Below, in pieces: positions 23,369-35,019 of a stretch of DNA of 64,000 bases; position 1 is the stretch's first letter; each line of letters starts with the position of its first letter. A model generated the notes under the pieces. That model did no database searches and was not told the origin of the DNA. It saw nothing but the letters and a program-made list of their open reading frames with translations. Source of the stretch: Cerrena zonata (lineage: Eukaryota > Basidiomycota > Agaricomycetes > Polyporales > Cerrenaceae); contig JASBNA010000016.1 of NCBI GenBank assembly GCA_038087015.1, positions 310,001 to 374,000 on the forward strand, read 5' to 3'. Made by a program: the position numbers and the translations under genes.

Positions 23369-24813
23369 TTATCGTGTCCCATAGTCAGTAGCCATAGGAG
23401 CTATAGGATCCCTGGGCTTCGGCAACATGTTCTCCGACCGCCGCCACTCAAATTCTACATCACTCAGATCATGGAATAGCCTAGGTTGACACCCAGTGTA
23501 CAACTAGAAAGTAAGCATTTGTCAGCACTGTATATGAGTACTCAACACGACGGAGAACTACGAACCTCAATGCATAAACACCCAAAAGAATACACGTCCG
23601 TCTTCTGCGATGCACCTTCGCGATAGAATTCCGGTGCTAGCCATCTTCGATATTCACTACATGTATCAAGTGGGGAGTCTCGCATATAACACCGATGCCA
23701 GTCAGCCATACCATAATCAGACAACAAGGGATTGCCGTCCTTATTCAGAAAGACATTCGACTACAATCATTCTAGTCAGTCTGAGTTAATGTGTAGTGAT
23801 AGGCAGACATACTGCTCGTAACGCTCCGTGTATGATGTTTTGGCCGTGAAGGTAGTACAGACCTTCTATTGTTCCTGATATCTGTTTGCGGAGACTAGGA
23901 TTCAGTGTAAGTCCAATTCTAAGTTCCAATACGTACCCATCCTTTTAAGACAGACGACGTAGGTTTCTCGTTTTGAGGTGAAATACGCATCTGGAGGCTA
24001 TCTAACCATGGCATTACTAATGCAGGGAATCGAGGATCACCATTCGCGTCAACACCCAGTACCTGTAGAACATTATGATGCTCTAGTTTTCGCCATTTTG
24101 CTAATTGTTCCTTCAATTTCTAGTAATTACGGCGTCATTAGTTCGTAGTAGTAATAGAGTCGGCAAGAGGCGCACCATGAATTGGTATCCTAGGGAGCTG
24201 CCGGATACCGTGCCAACAAAACGGAGGCGTTTCACGCACACTATTTGCCCATTCAGGATACTAGCCTGGATCGTGTATGACCTATTGGAAACTGAAACGA
24301 GAGTGGGGTAAGTAGGATGCGTTGGGCAAACAAACATACTCGAGGATGGACGGTCGAAGTCATGTAAACTCTGCCAGTGCAGTTCATCATAAAGCGCTTC
24401 TAGACTAAACCAGGTCTTCCAAATCATGTTTGGATCGTTACACGTTATAAGCTGCAATGGTTGTAAGCAAACTGATAGGAGAGAATATGTATCGTGAAAT
24501 GAGACCTACCGCATTGCGTATGGCCAGAAATGATTCTCGACGAGCGAGTAGTCGCTGGGACAAGGAACATGTGAGTGGGATAGCTACGCCACGTTTGATG
24601 ATACTGTTGATAATCGGTATCACTGGCAGCCAATCCGATCCTTCAGGTACATGAGAATCCTGGGGTTCTGTTACAGCTACATATTATTGTTAGGAACCGT
24701 GGGATCATGCACGAAGTTGTGAGGAACGTACTATTATCACCATCTACATAGTGGCGGTAATCTATGGAATAGATTGTCTGTTGTGTAGTAGTGGAACTGT
24801 TCTGAAGATTCAT
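23369..24813 (-). CDS. TKL-like protein pseudokinase with a broken C-terminus
   Basis: Related to the tyrosine-kinase-like Ser/Thr kinases that are expanded in agaricomycetes. The start MNLQNSSTTTQQ at 24813 leads into an N-terminal region without a recognised domain. The kinase fold shows the beta-3 Lys (VCVKRL), the helix-C region (WRKLEHHNVLQVLGV), a catalytic loop IIHGALRASNVFL, SDYGMADW in place of DFG, an APE-like LAPEFY and DVYSFGCLCIE. The catalytic Asp of H-x-D is Ala, and no glycine-rich loop is visible, so phosphotransfer is unlikely. After PKPRDPIAPMATDY the frame stops at 23369-23371, but a one-base shift near 23381-23388 opens LWDTIRNCLQAYPKTRPET, a normal kinase C-lobe end, up to a stop at 23272. 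It is therefore either a real frameshift or a sequence error. Seven short introns are visible. Confidence 0.75.
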
Positions 24814-25774
24814 CTGCGGCTAGGAGTAGGAGGGGAGGGAAAAGTGAGTGAAAACACCATTGTATCTGTTCGCCCCGATGCTTTATAGTCCTCGCCACCT
24901 AGTAACCAAAACAATACTGCCCCTTCTTTGAATGGTCACATTGAGGGTTAGTACTGCATACTTTCCGTTCAGACTTTCTTTGAATATCCACAATAAGGGA
25001 TACTTACACTGGTCATTCAGGGTATCTGGGAACAATTCAATTCAATGCTGTGAATAAGCACATATAATGATCATTGCCAACGACACCACGAGGTGCAGTA
25101 AGACAGAGCCACGGTCAGGGTCTAAGGAGTGTTGTCAAGGAGTCAAGGTCAAAAAGAAACGTTCCTAGTCGCTATAGATGCGTTCAAGGTCAAGTTACCA
25201 GCGTTCAAGAAGTTGGCGTCTTCAAGTTCGCACCCTGCCACCACAACTTCCCAATTTCTTTATGGAATGGCTGCTATAGGAGAAGGATACCCAGTAACAC
25301 AACTAGGCCTCTAAGAGTCTACGGTGGACCAGAGTCTCACTTTTCTGACTCTTTGCAGTGTTAAGTTTAAGTTTGAGGGTTTGTGGCGCAAGTTCGACGT
25401 TCAAACTTTCAAATTGTCAACTCGCCTCCGAGTCGATCGAACGACACTCGATCATCTACCGGGGGGCCGTTATGGAAACTAACTTACCACAAAAGTATTT
25501 AAGCCCGAGGATCCGCTGAGTTTCCGAACCCGACAGGCAGCACTCAAAAATCTTCAGCTGATCCCGTTATTCATTTCACGAAATAAAAAGGACCCAGACC
25601 AGTATTTCACCTCCATAAACGATCACAATATATTTTGATTTTCACATAATACAACATGCCCGTTCCTCCGCTCTCCGTACTCTCAGCACCACACACATCA
25701 TACGCTAGACCGTAAACCGTAAATGTCCGCAAAGAATGTTATTGGTCAGATGCCATGTAGCCATTTAGAGGCCG
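24814..25774. other. Non-coding gap upstream of the pseudokinase and downstream of the hydrophobin
   Basis: About 960 bp without a convincing gene. It contains the pseudokinase promoter at the left and the hydrophobin 3' region at the right. A TATA-like tatttaag lies at about 25496-25503 on the plus strand with no recognised gene behind it. Confidence 0.55.
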
Positions 25775-26227
25775 AGGCTAATAGGAAGGCAACCAATGGA
25801 GAGGAGTCCACCCTACACAGGTATGAGCCGATTAATGGAAGGCTGAAGAGAATTGAAATTGAAACTTACGATGCCGTTATTGGTGCAGCAGACGGGGTTA
25901 GCACTGCAAGAGTTGCCGCCGACACCGATGACGGAGATGGGGCTGCAGTTGACACCAACAAGAGCGGTAATTGGGCCAAGAACAACACCGAGCAAGCCAG
26001 CGAGCAAGCCGACAAGTGGGTCAGTAGCCTATAAAACAACACGATCAGTACCAAGGTGCAATAGAGTAAGTTGAAGCACGTACAGCCAAAGTCTGGTTGC
26101 AGCATTGAATGGGACCAGTGTTGCACTGACCCTGCCTGGCCTCAATTATCCCCGAGGGGGTGGCGACCGCAAGAAGGGGGAGGGCAAAGAGCAAGAAGAA
26201 AATGAGGGAGTAAGCACGAGCGAACAT
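25775..26227 (-). CDS. Class I hydrophobin
   Basis: Small secreted amphipathic protein that self-assembles at air-water interfaces and coats hyphae or fruiting bodies. [22 protein letters not shown] is the signal peptide. The eight cysteines follow the hydrophobin order C-x6-CC-x32-C-x12-C-x5-CC-x12-C, with blocks [27 protein letters not shown] and SIGCLPI; the spacing fits class I. Two introns interrupt the gene, one right after the first CC block (CNQTLA) and one after CCTNNGI, both common positions in agaricomycete hydrophobins. The stop is at 25775-25777 and no frame problem is seen. The upstream region has a TATA-like box about 90 bp away. Confidence 0.95.
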
Positions 26228-27083
26228 GTTGAGAAATTTGGAGGCTTGGAGACTTGAAGGTTGAACGACTTGGGGAGCTGTTCGACTGAGGTTTTGGACT
26301 GGTCTGCGAAGGGTTTAAATACCTGTTCTCTGTCCTTCTGGTTGCAATAATTTCCTACGAATGGGGCTTGTTGAGCGATCAAGCCATGTTGGTCTTGGTA
26401 CCTGTACATGATGCAGAAATGTAGCGAGAAGCTTCATGTGACAACGCGTAGCACCTCTTAGTGAAATTCCTGTTAGATTTTTGTGGGAGTAGCTTTTTTT
26501 CCTCCGGCCCAGTCAACCAATCGGATTTGTGGAGATGAATTATATTTCATGTCAGTTGAGGGAAGATCAGACCTCGGAGGATTATGAGGCGGAAGGTTTT
26601 ACCAATACAAACTTCGACAAGTGTTGAACAACAAGGTCGATTGAGCGGCGATCCTTTTCTTCCCTTCTTGAGCACACTCCGGGTTCCCATGCCGCTGCGA
26701 AAGAAGCGTTAACACAAGTGAACTGTCCAAGAGAACCAACATGCTTTTTTACTTTTTGGAAATTGAACGGATAATTCCACGCGTAGGCAGAGTCGCGGGG
26801 CAATTCAAGCTTCGAGGCTTGTGTTACTTCAGCTGCATTCTTTCTCAACCTTCGAATCACAAGGAAAAGAAAGTGGAGTCATATTCAACTGCCCAAGTGT
26901 CCCACTGTCTGCAATAGAGTCCTGCGGTGATAAGTGGGTGTCATGAGTGCAGCTCAATCACTGAGTGACGTCGGAAAACGTTGGAGCAGGAACGGAATCG
27001 AATCACGGAGATGTTAATCATTTACAAAAGCGTTATAGACGGGCAACAGTGCTCCTGATGTATATGAGATCCGCATCCATAGC
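26228..27083. other. Hydrophobin promoter region and glutaredoxin 3' flank
   Basis: About 850 bp with no supported gene. Apart from the TATA-like box at 26314-26321 I recognise no motif. The small frame at 26582-26860 has no splice or domain support. Confidence 0.55.
26314..26321 (-). promoter_or_regulatory. TATA-like box of the hydrophobin gene
   Basis: On the minus strand this reads tatttaaa, about 90 bp upstream of the hydrophobin start. Confidence 0.5.
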
Positions 27084-27571
27084 TCACGCCTTGACAAGAG
27101 CGGTCAATTTCCCCTGCTCCTTAAGAGCGATGACAGAATCGCAGCCACCAATATGCTGCTTGTCTAAAGGAGAAGCGTCGCGTCAAAAAAATTGTGACAG
27201 TTCTGACAGGAACTGGAAGACTTACTGATAAAGATGTTTGGGACAGTACGTTGGCCTGTCTTATCAAACAAATAGCTCTGGATTTCAGACCCATCATCCC
27301 GCTCGTCTAGCCTGTGATGGGAAGTACAACATCAGCGGAGTTGAATATGTCACATGAATGAGCAGCTGACTCAAGAATCTCGGTCTGGACATCGGGGTAC
27401 TCGCTCGTGAGCAGAGCCTTAGCACGTTTACAGTAGGGGCAGTACGACTTGGAAAAGATGGCGATCTTGTTGTTAGAAATAGAACTCTAATAGATTGATA
27501 CCGAGGTGAGAATTACGACAGTGGAGATAGCGCTGCCGAGTACTTACCTCGACGAGATCTTTGGCGGCCAT
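27084..27571 (-). CDS. Dithiol glutaredoxin
   Basis: Glutathione-dependent thiol-disulfide oxidoreductase of about 100 residues. The active site [12 protein letters not shown] is the dithiol CPYC class; RTVPNIFI is the cis-Pro (TVP) segment, and HIGGCDSV is the glutathione-binding GG loop. The start MAAKDLVE at 27571 gives the normal short cytosolic length without a targeting peptide. Three introns are visible. The second begins with gtcagc and joins ILE to LDERDDG, matching the family. The stop is at 27084-27086. The gene is divergent from the NIF3-like gene. Confidence 0.93.
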
Positions 27572-27901
27572 GATGGTTCTCTGATGTGCAGAAGGGTCTG
27601 AAGATGAGGGTTCGGCCAGGATGGTGGTTCAGATTATGGCGGTTTGCTTACAGAAGATGGAGGCGGGACCCAGGACGATACGGTTCTATATAAGTGAGAG
27701 AGCATGACCGTGACCTCGGTGGCTGCCTTAGCAAGAGAGATGGCCAGTCGATTGCATCATCCGGTCCCCGCCCACTCCGTCATCCGGTTTCGCACTCGCT
27801 CGAAAAGGCAACCGTCCGGTGCTCCTTCTCGATTTGTCCCTCCAAGTTCACAACCCTCCTCCGACTCGCATCTTGCAAGCAGTCGGCAGTGATTAACTGG
27901 C
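27572..27901. promoter_or_regulatory. Divergent promoter region, glutaredoxin and NIF3-like gene
   Basis: This is 330 bp between divergent starts. A near-palindromic tatataa at about 27687-27693 could serve either direction; the evidence is sequence and position only. Confidence 0.45.
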
Positions 27902-29126
27902 ATGTCTTCTCCAGTCGTAAAAGCTATCTGCGGTGCCATGGAGCGTATCGCGCCCCTCAGACTTGCTGAGAAATGGGACAACGTTCGCAACCACGCCCAT
28001 TCTTGCGCCATGCATAGCTTTACTGACAAACATCCTTATTCAATTAGGTTGGGCTCTTATTAGGTTACCGTTCACATCCTTCGTAAACAAAGTAATGAAT
28101 TTGAAAGCTCATTCGTAAATTTACAGAGCACCCGTACCACGTGCCAATGCCAATCGCATTCTCCTGACAATCGAGTGAGTAAAAAGGATCGCCGTCGAAG
28201 CCCGATGGGCGAGAAGCTTACGATCTACCTTTCTTAAACCTGTTTCTAAAATTAAGCTTGACTACTGCTGTTACCGAAGAAGCTTTGAAAACGCCTACAG
28301 CTTTTATCGTTTCCTACCATCCCACGATTTTTAAACCTCTGTCCTCGCTCACCCTTGCAAAGCCTTTGCAGGCCAACCTTTTGAGATGTGCCGCGGCTGG
28401 TATCTCAGTTTATAGCCCACATACTTCTCTGGATTCCGTATGGGGTGGTATCAACGATTGGCTCAGTGCGGGTGTGACCAAACCCCTCGGTAGCACCAAC
28501 CCAGCGGAAGAAGGAAAAGTCACGATCTTTGGTGAGGAACTTGGTGACGGTCTGGGTGGACAATGTCGCCTGGTTACACTTCCTCAGCCCGTCAGCATGA
28601 AAGAGATCGAGAGACGGATCAAGGCTCATCTCAATCTACCACAGAGTAGGCATTCGCTCGATACGATTTCGTAAAGATTAAATTGCTTACGTCGATCGTT
28701 CATCTGATAGTCCAAGCTGCATATCCTGCTGAACAGGATCCTGAGAAGCCATTTATCCACACTATCGGCATCTGTGCAGGCTCGGGAGGGTCGATGTTGT
28801 TAGGAAAGGTAGCAGATCTATACTGGACTGGTGAAATGGCCCATCACGAAGTTCTCGCTGCTGTTGCCAACGGCCATAACGTCATTTTGTGTAAGTTTTC
28901 GCCCTTCTCCCATACCTCACTTGTCCAATTCACCTCATTTTCCCTCACAGGTGATCACACAAACACAGAACGTGGATATCTCCCCACCCTAGCAGAAAAG
29001 CTCAAAAGCCAACTGCAAACCCTCTCAACCGAGGCAAAATCGTCTGACGTTGGGTTGTCGGACACACTTTCCGGTCTGGAGATCACAGTCAGCACTGCAG
29101 ATAGACATCCACTTCAGATTGTGTAA
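27902..29126 (+). CDS. NIF3-like protein (NGG1-interacting factor 3 / YbgI family)
   Basis: The family folds like GTP cyclohydrolase I type 2 and binds two metals; its cellular role is not settled. The N-terminal MERIAPLRLAEKWDNVGLL is the conserved opening. The metal-site segment FIVSYHPTIFKPLSSL has Tyr where many members have His (HHP), so the usual HHP is YHP here. VYSPHTSLDSVWGGINDWL in the middle and GICAGSGGSMLL plus GEMAHHEVLAAVANGHNVI near the end are clear signatures. Introns follow WDN, LLL (the second acceptor in a tandem AG keeps the frame), TID, LPQ and NVI. The stop is at 29124-29126. Confidence 0.92.
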
Positions 29127-29206
29127 AATTTCTATGAACGAGGGACGGGAATATGAATATGGATAACGATGAGATAAGAGTAAAGTAATCTACAATGATG
29201 ACATTA

Positions 29207-31405
29207 TTACCGATCGACCTCACTGTGTGGGTGAAGGTAAGTTGTGAGTAGGCATGTATCAGGGAAATAGAGTGGACATACCCGAACACAAGATCCTGAG
29301 ACAACAGCGGTCAGTATAATTAATCGTAGTGAGCACGAGCGTGGAACTTACCATAGTACCGATGATAGCGACGACATCAGCAATGAAGTGCTATTAGAAA
29401 GAAAGTAGTTAGTAAGATTTAAGCTTGCCAACACAGACGTTCTCACATCTAAAGAAAAGAGTCAGCAACTGTCAAAAATCCACAGTACAAAATAAGCGCT
29501 CACTTCTCATCATGAAATCGGCACCAGCCAAATGGGCGAAACCTGGTGCACGAATCTTGCACCTATAAGGTCGGTTCGAGCCATCTGAAATCAAGTAGAC
29601 ACCCATCTCTCCCTTGGGAGCCTCGATAGCAGTGTAAGTCTCGCCAGGTGGTACGGAATAACCTTCACTGAAGAGCTTAAAGTGGTGAATGAGTGACTCC
29701 ATGCTCTCCTTCATTGAAGCTCTTGGTGGTGGGGAGATCTTGTAGTCATCAACTTTGTATGCACCGGTGGGAATTTTGTTGAGACACTAGAATTGGTAAT
29801 TTAACGGCGAGGTTTGAGTTCGAGATTGGTTGGTTCGCTTACCTGGTGAATAATGCGGAGAGACTCTCGGAACTCCTGGATACGACAGAGGTAACGGTCA
29901 TAACAGTCACCTGCCTTACCCACAGGAACGTCAAACTCAACCTTCACAACCCCAACATCGCGTCAACAGTCATCTCCACTATTTGAAAGAATTAAAATCA
30001 TACCTCGTCATACTTATCATACGGGGCAACCTTTCGGATATCCCAAGGTACACCACTCCCTCTCAACATCACACCCGTAAAGCCCCAATCCAAAGCCTGC
30101 GCAGCGGTGACTTTTCCAATCCCGATCGTTCGATGTTTCCAAATACGATTGCCCGTCACGACTTCCTCAATCTCATCCACGCGCGAACTGAACTGGGTAG
30201 CCCATTGGAAAATGTCGTTCAAGAGCCCATGAGGCAAATCAAACGCAACACCACCCGGACGGACGTAAGCGGCATGCATGCGGGCTCCAGAAACACGCTC
30301 GTAGAACTCCATGAGCTTTTCACGTTCTTCGAAACCCCAGAGGAAGGGCGTTAGAGCTCCCACGTCCATTGCATGTGTTAGGACGGCCATGAGATCTGCG
30401 GGGAGGATGTTAATTAGTTAGCGGGGTTCAAAAGTTCTCGAAGTTCATTGCGCTGGTTCAGTAGCTCGTGTAGAGCATGTGTTTTGGCGTGAAATTGGAA
30501 TTGCGTGCGGAAGTGAAATGAAGAGAGTCATGAAAGGAAGGGAGGAGTTTAAGGGAAGTAAAGTTGACACTAACGGTTCAGAACACGAGTGATCTCTCCA
30601 AAGAGGGTACGGATCCATTTGGCACGTTCGGGGACTTCGATGTTCAGGAGTTTCTCCACCGCAAGTGAATATACCAATTCGTTTGTCACTAAAAACGGTA
30701 AGCGGATCAGAGGAGCTGTCGAAGATGAGCGGGGATTTAAATTCATACTCATGGAGACGTAGTCCAATCGGTCAAAGTATGGAAGTGCTTGGGTGTACGT
30801 CTTGTATTCGATCAGCTTTTCGGTTCCTCGGTGGAGAAGACCAATATGCTGCGTGGTGAGAGTAAAATAATGAGACGAGGTGGAGTTACTCAGGAGGAAA
30901 TGCTTACAGGGTCCGCACGGAGAACTTCCTCGCCATTCAGCTCCAAAATCAATCGAAGCACACCGTGAGCGGCGGGATGCTGGGGACTACACAAACACAA
31001 AAGTTCGCGTCAATAGTTCACAGCTACATCTCGAGAGTGATAGCATACCCGAAGTTGACTAACAAGAGAGCACATCAATAACGATAATCTATACGTGCAA
31101 GGACTTTAACTATACATACCCGTAAAGTGTCTCAATTGAGCATCCTTCTTGGTGCCTGTTTCTGCCAAAATCTCCGTAGCATGCATACCATGAAGATCCT
31201 CGACGGTATGAGTTTCCAGCACCCTTTTCGCACCTCCCGATAACAGTGTCGAGCTGGTGTCCGACGTCGGTTGGGCATTTGCTCTTGAACTGCTTGAGAG
31301 TGTGCGTCGGGCAAGTAAAGAAGTACTAGCTGAGCTAGCTGAAGCAGTAGGAGTTATACGAGTTGATGCTCGTACGAGCTGACGACGGAGTACTGAGGAG
31401 ACCAT
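29207..31405 (-). CDS. NADH:ubiquinone oxidoreductase 49-kDa subunit (NDUFS2/NuoD), mitochondrial
   Basis: Core subunit of respiratory complex I near the quinone site. The first about 50 residues ([20 protein letters not shown], then Ser/Ala/Arg-rich) form a mitochondrial targeting peptide and set the start at 31405. Family blocks follow in order: [64 protein letters not shown] and [13 protein letters not shown], ending DLVFGEVDR at 29207. It is split by many short introns, including a 10-nt internal exon at 31049-31058 that encodes part of NFG. No frame problem is seen. It is divergent from the Atg27-like gene. Confidence 0.96.
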
Positions 31406-31627
31406 GGCCGTTTATCTTTGCCGTCGTCGAGCTCGACGTTGTGGGATTGTTTGGTGTCGGTGACAAACGGAGGGATATCATTCGATGAGGTCGAGTTGTC
31501 TAGGTATGGAAGTAGGTTCCCACGATTGTAGAGCGTTGCATCATTGGCTTCGCGTCAACGCCGAGTCCGTATTGCCTTTGCCAGTCCGACTGTGCTTGGA
31601 ACACAACTACTCTCTACCAGACAGCTC
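31406..31627. promoter_or_regulatory. Divergent promoter region, complex I 49-kDa subunit and Atg27-like gene
   Basis: This is 222 bp between the two chosen start codons. No clear motif is recognised. Confidence 0.4.
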
Positions 31628-32975
31628 ATGCTGCGAATATCAGGTCTCTGGCTCTCAGTTCTCTCTCTACTGGCCCTCACGACGCTACAAGTAGTAGCAG
31701 ACGACAAGCCATGTACCGTTCACGCAAATGACAAGTTCTACGACCTCAATCAACTTAAAGCAAAGTAAGCAACGGCCCTAGACGTGTTTCGAGTTTAGTG
31801 CAAAACTCGAAACTGATCGCCGCTAGTTCTCTAGTAAGGACTACAAATTCAAGTCGCCGGGTGGACAGGAGTACAGGATCAATATTTGCGCACCTGTAGT
31901 TGGTGAAGTGTGGGCTCCCAAGGTTGAGAAACCTGACGAGATCGCTGGTGCAACACGTCGCCAGCATGGAGACTTTTCTATTGGGTGCGTTCTAAACCCA
32001 CTTTTTTCCTATGTTATCTTTTGTGTTCTCACTGCCGCCTTCTTCCGCCCTTCTAGTGCTGTCAATACCACACTGACGGTGGTCGACGGACATCCGATGA
32101 TGCTTCTAACGGGTGGTAATCAATGTTCAAACGGCGGCGAATTGCGAGCATCCACGGCTGTTCGCTTTATTTGTGACACATCGGTGTTTGGTGCGGGTAC
32201 GTTATACACCTCTAGATTCGCGATTTTGCGGAATTGCATATTCTATACAATCCACGCTGTCAAGTCGTACGTTCAGGACCATTATACTCACCATTTTACT
32301 TTTTTGTTTTGCAGGGAAACCCGAACTTATTGCTCAGCTCCCGCCAGAAGACGATAATGCATGCGCTTTCTTTATTGAGTGGCGCACCCATGTATGTACA
32401 GTCCAACTAACTTTCATTTTACTTGAAACCTCATACATTCCGTTTCCCTCGCACAGGTGGCTTGTCCCACACACGAACGTAGTTCTTGGAACATATGGGC
32501 AATCATGGCAACCATGTACGTGGTGCAAATTCGGCCTTCTCACAATGTGCCGTATTGAAACATCTCTAACTTTAGTGCTGGTATTCTTTTCCTACTATAC
32601 ATTATTCTTGGAGTCCTCTACAACCGATACGTCCTGGAGTTGCGCGGATTCGATCAGATCCCTCGATACTCCCTAATATCTTTGAGCGACACTGTGGAAT
32701 TCTTCCGAAGCTGCATTGATCGTGTCAAGTCTCGTGGTTCAGATTCTTTCCATTATGGTGGCGGTAGCGGCGGAGGTATAAGCCGCTCTTGGGGAGGTTC
32801 TAGTTCGGGCTATAGAGGGTTGGCTGGTTCTACGGAAGAAGGAGTGTCTATACTAGGAGGGCCTCCAGGCTTTTTGGACGAAGAAGACGAGGAGGAGGAA
32901 GAAGAGACCGATAGAAACGACCCTGAGAGGGGCCGAACTCAAGGGATGAATTCCGATGGTGTGATTCGGTTGTGA
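31628..32975 (+). CDS. Atg27 / mannose-6-phosphate-receptor-like type I membrane protein
   Basis: A sorting or autophagy-related membrane protein of the Golgi-endosome system is the likely role. The chosen start gives the signal peptide MLRISGLWLSVLSLLALTTL, ending before DDKPCTV; an in-frame ATG at 31544 would put a basic extension in front. The lumenal part resembles an MRH domain: YRINICAPVVGEVW, GNQCSNGGELRASTAVRFIC, then CAFFIEWRTHVACP. One transmembrane segment follows (about 32510-32620; AGILFLLYIILGVLYNRYV), then a cytoplasmic tail with a Gly/Ser stretch and a run of acidic residues (FLDEEDEEEEEE). Introns are near 31767, 31983, 32199, 32392 and 32516. The stop is at 32973-32975. Atg27 and the cation-dependent M6P receptor are hard to tell apart by eye. 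Confidence 0.8.
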
Positions 32976-33935
32976 TTTAGTTCTAAGTTCAGCTGGGTCA
33001 TGCGAACTTGGCAACTGATTCAGTGGGAATCGGATTGGGACCTTGAACGTCACCAGTGCCTTTTCCTGATGTTGAGACTGTATAGGGAAGCTGGAGAGCC
33101 TTCTTGGAAGATGGATGTTTCTCTTTTGTCCAGAAGTCCGCAGCTGCCGATTACTATAGTTATAGTTATGGTGTATGGGATTAGTAAATTGCATATTGTC
33201 TCATTATACACGGAGATGGCCTAATTGACACGGAAGGAAATCACGTTGGTGGGGACGGATGCAGAATATTCAGAGATTGAGACGAGGGACAATATCGATA
33301 GCAGGTTCGGGCATAACGGAGCTGTGCAAACTAGTGGCCAATTTGGCGATAAAGACGAGACAAGGCGATGTTGCCAGAGCGAGTGCCCTGAATATATGAG
33401 ATTGATGATGTGGATGATAGAAAAGCATATCATGGCCCAGAGGAGAGGATAACGGTGGGGAGCTGTGTGTCCGTCGGGTGGAGGTTGTATTGTGAGCGAA
33501 GGGAAGAGAGCAACGCTATTGTGCCCAGAGGAGAGGGCGTTGTTTGTGTAGCGGCCATTGTTGTCGGAAGTAAAATAAAGTTGCCATCGAAGGCAAGCTT
33601 ATTTGTAGCCGAGTAGAAAGACATTGTTAGCGGGTAACAAGGGGATTACTTATCGAATTGTTATCGAGTTGTAATCGAGTTGTAAGTGTGGGAAACCCAA
33701 GAAAGGCAGCTGTGGCGTCGACTCGCCTGTAGCCTCTCTACCGGCTCGTCCTTGGACGTAACTCTTGGAGGACGGAGACAACCATCGAGGGGTTTCCATC
33801 TTGTCTTGACCCATTGTTTCTTTTGTTTTCCATTGTTCTAAATTCCTTCACATCCCATTCCTATCGACAGTTTTCACCCTTCTATCATCCACGACACGAC
33901 TCTCCTCTACTTCAAGCACACTCATCTGCATCAGG
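32976..33935. other. Non-coding region upstream of the first bHLH gene
   Basis: No gene supported. By eye the plus strand is purine-rich at about 33220-33620 and turns pyrimidine-rich at about 33720-33930, where the 5' leader of the bHLH gene should be. Confidence 0.5.
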
Positions 33936-35019
33936 ATGGATCAACATCAGCAACAGCAATTCCTTCACGAACACGACCCTCAAGCCTTCGTGACTGGCCA
34001 GTATCCAATGTATTCTGACGACGACACTTCTTACGGCCTCGTGCACTCTACCATGAACTATGCCGGCGTCGTGCCCCCTACGCGTGGGTCTCGCCTATTG
34101 CCTGCATGCTACTTACCGTACACAGCCTGATCCGCCATTCTTTCATTCTCTTTCTAGCCCAGATCTCCTCCGAAGAAATCCAAGCCCAAGCGATGCATTA
34201 CCAAAGATCTCTCATGATCCACAACGCACCTTTTCCTGGTGGTGCACCAGTCCAAGGCATGTATGGTGAAGCGCCTCATGGCGGCCTGCCTCACTCCCAT
34301 TCCCCTCCGCCACAAAGTCCGGGAGGCCTTTATGACCCCCTCTCCCCTCCCATCTCCGGTTCCGAGACCTCCGGCGAGGGACCATACCAAACCCATTCGA
34401 GAAATAGCAGCTCGGCTGGGTCCCCATCGTCTTCACGAGCAAATTCACTGGTTCATCGACAACCCTTACGTTACGCTAATCCCACCCCTTCACCCACTAG
34501 TTCTTCTACTGGTAGACGTAGCCGCGGCCGCTCTCTCTCTGACGACGAAGACGGAATGGGTGCTGGAACTGCCGAACAACTCGCTAACACTCGCAAGGAG
34601 GCGACTCGCAAGCAAAGAATCGAGGCCGAGCAACGAAGGCGGGATGAACTTCGGGAGGGCTATGCTAGACTCAAAGATGTTCTTCCTGTTTCCAATCAAA
34701 AAAGTAGCAAGGTCTCACTCCTCGAACGCGGTACGTAATCGAAATAGCAGTGTTTTCGTCAAGTTTCTAACATCATCTTCTCATCGGTATAGCACGCCAC
34801 CACATCCAAAACCTTGAAAAGTCCGTCAAGGATCTGAACGACAAGCTCGCTGAAGCCGATGCTGAAGTGGCCCGACTTCGTCTCATTAATGAGAAGATTT
34901 CCCTCTCTGGAGCCACTAACGACCCACGACCCATCTCTCCACCTGATGATGCCCCCAAACTCTCGCAGAACCCTCCCACTCAAACTCCCAGTCCGGCTGC
35001 CTCAGAAGGCGGTTACTGA
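33936..35019 (+). CDS. bHLH transcription factor, copy 1
   Basis: A basic helix-loop-helix regulator. The N-terminal half is Gln/Pro/Ser-rich (MDQHQQQQF, then proline-rich segments). The bHLH at about 34590-34860 has basic region KQRIEAEQRRRDELREGY and helix 2 SNQKSSKVSLLERATHHI. A leucine-zipper-like heptad region follows (LEKSVKDLNDKLAEADAEVA), as in Max-type proteins, then a Pro/Ser-rich end, PPTQTPSPAASEGGY. Two introns: one after VVPPTP (from about 34083) and one inside helix 2 after LLER (from 34731). The second intron occurs at the same codon in the copy at 47465, which shows common descent. The stop is at 35017-35019. Targets cannot be read from the sequence. Confidence 0.9.

Noticed and set aside
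31544..31627. Upstream in-frame ATG for the Atg27-like gene
   Set aside because: It would put a basic 28-residue extension before a good signal peptide; the ATG at 31628 is preferred.
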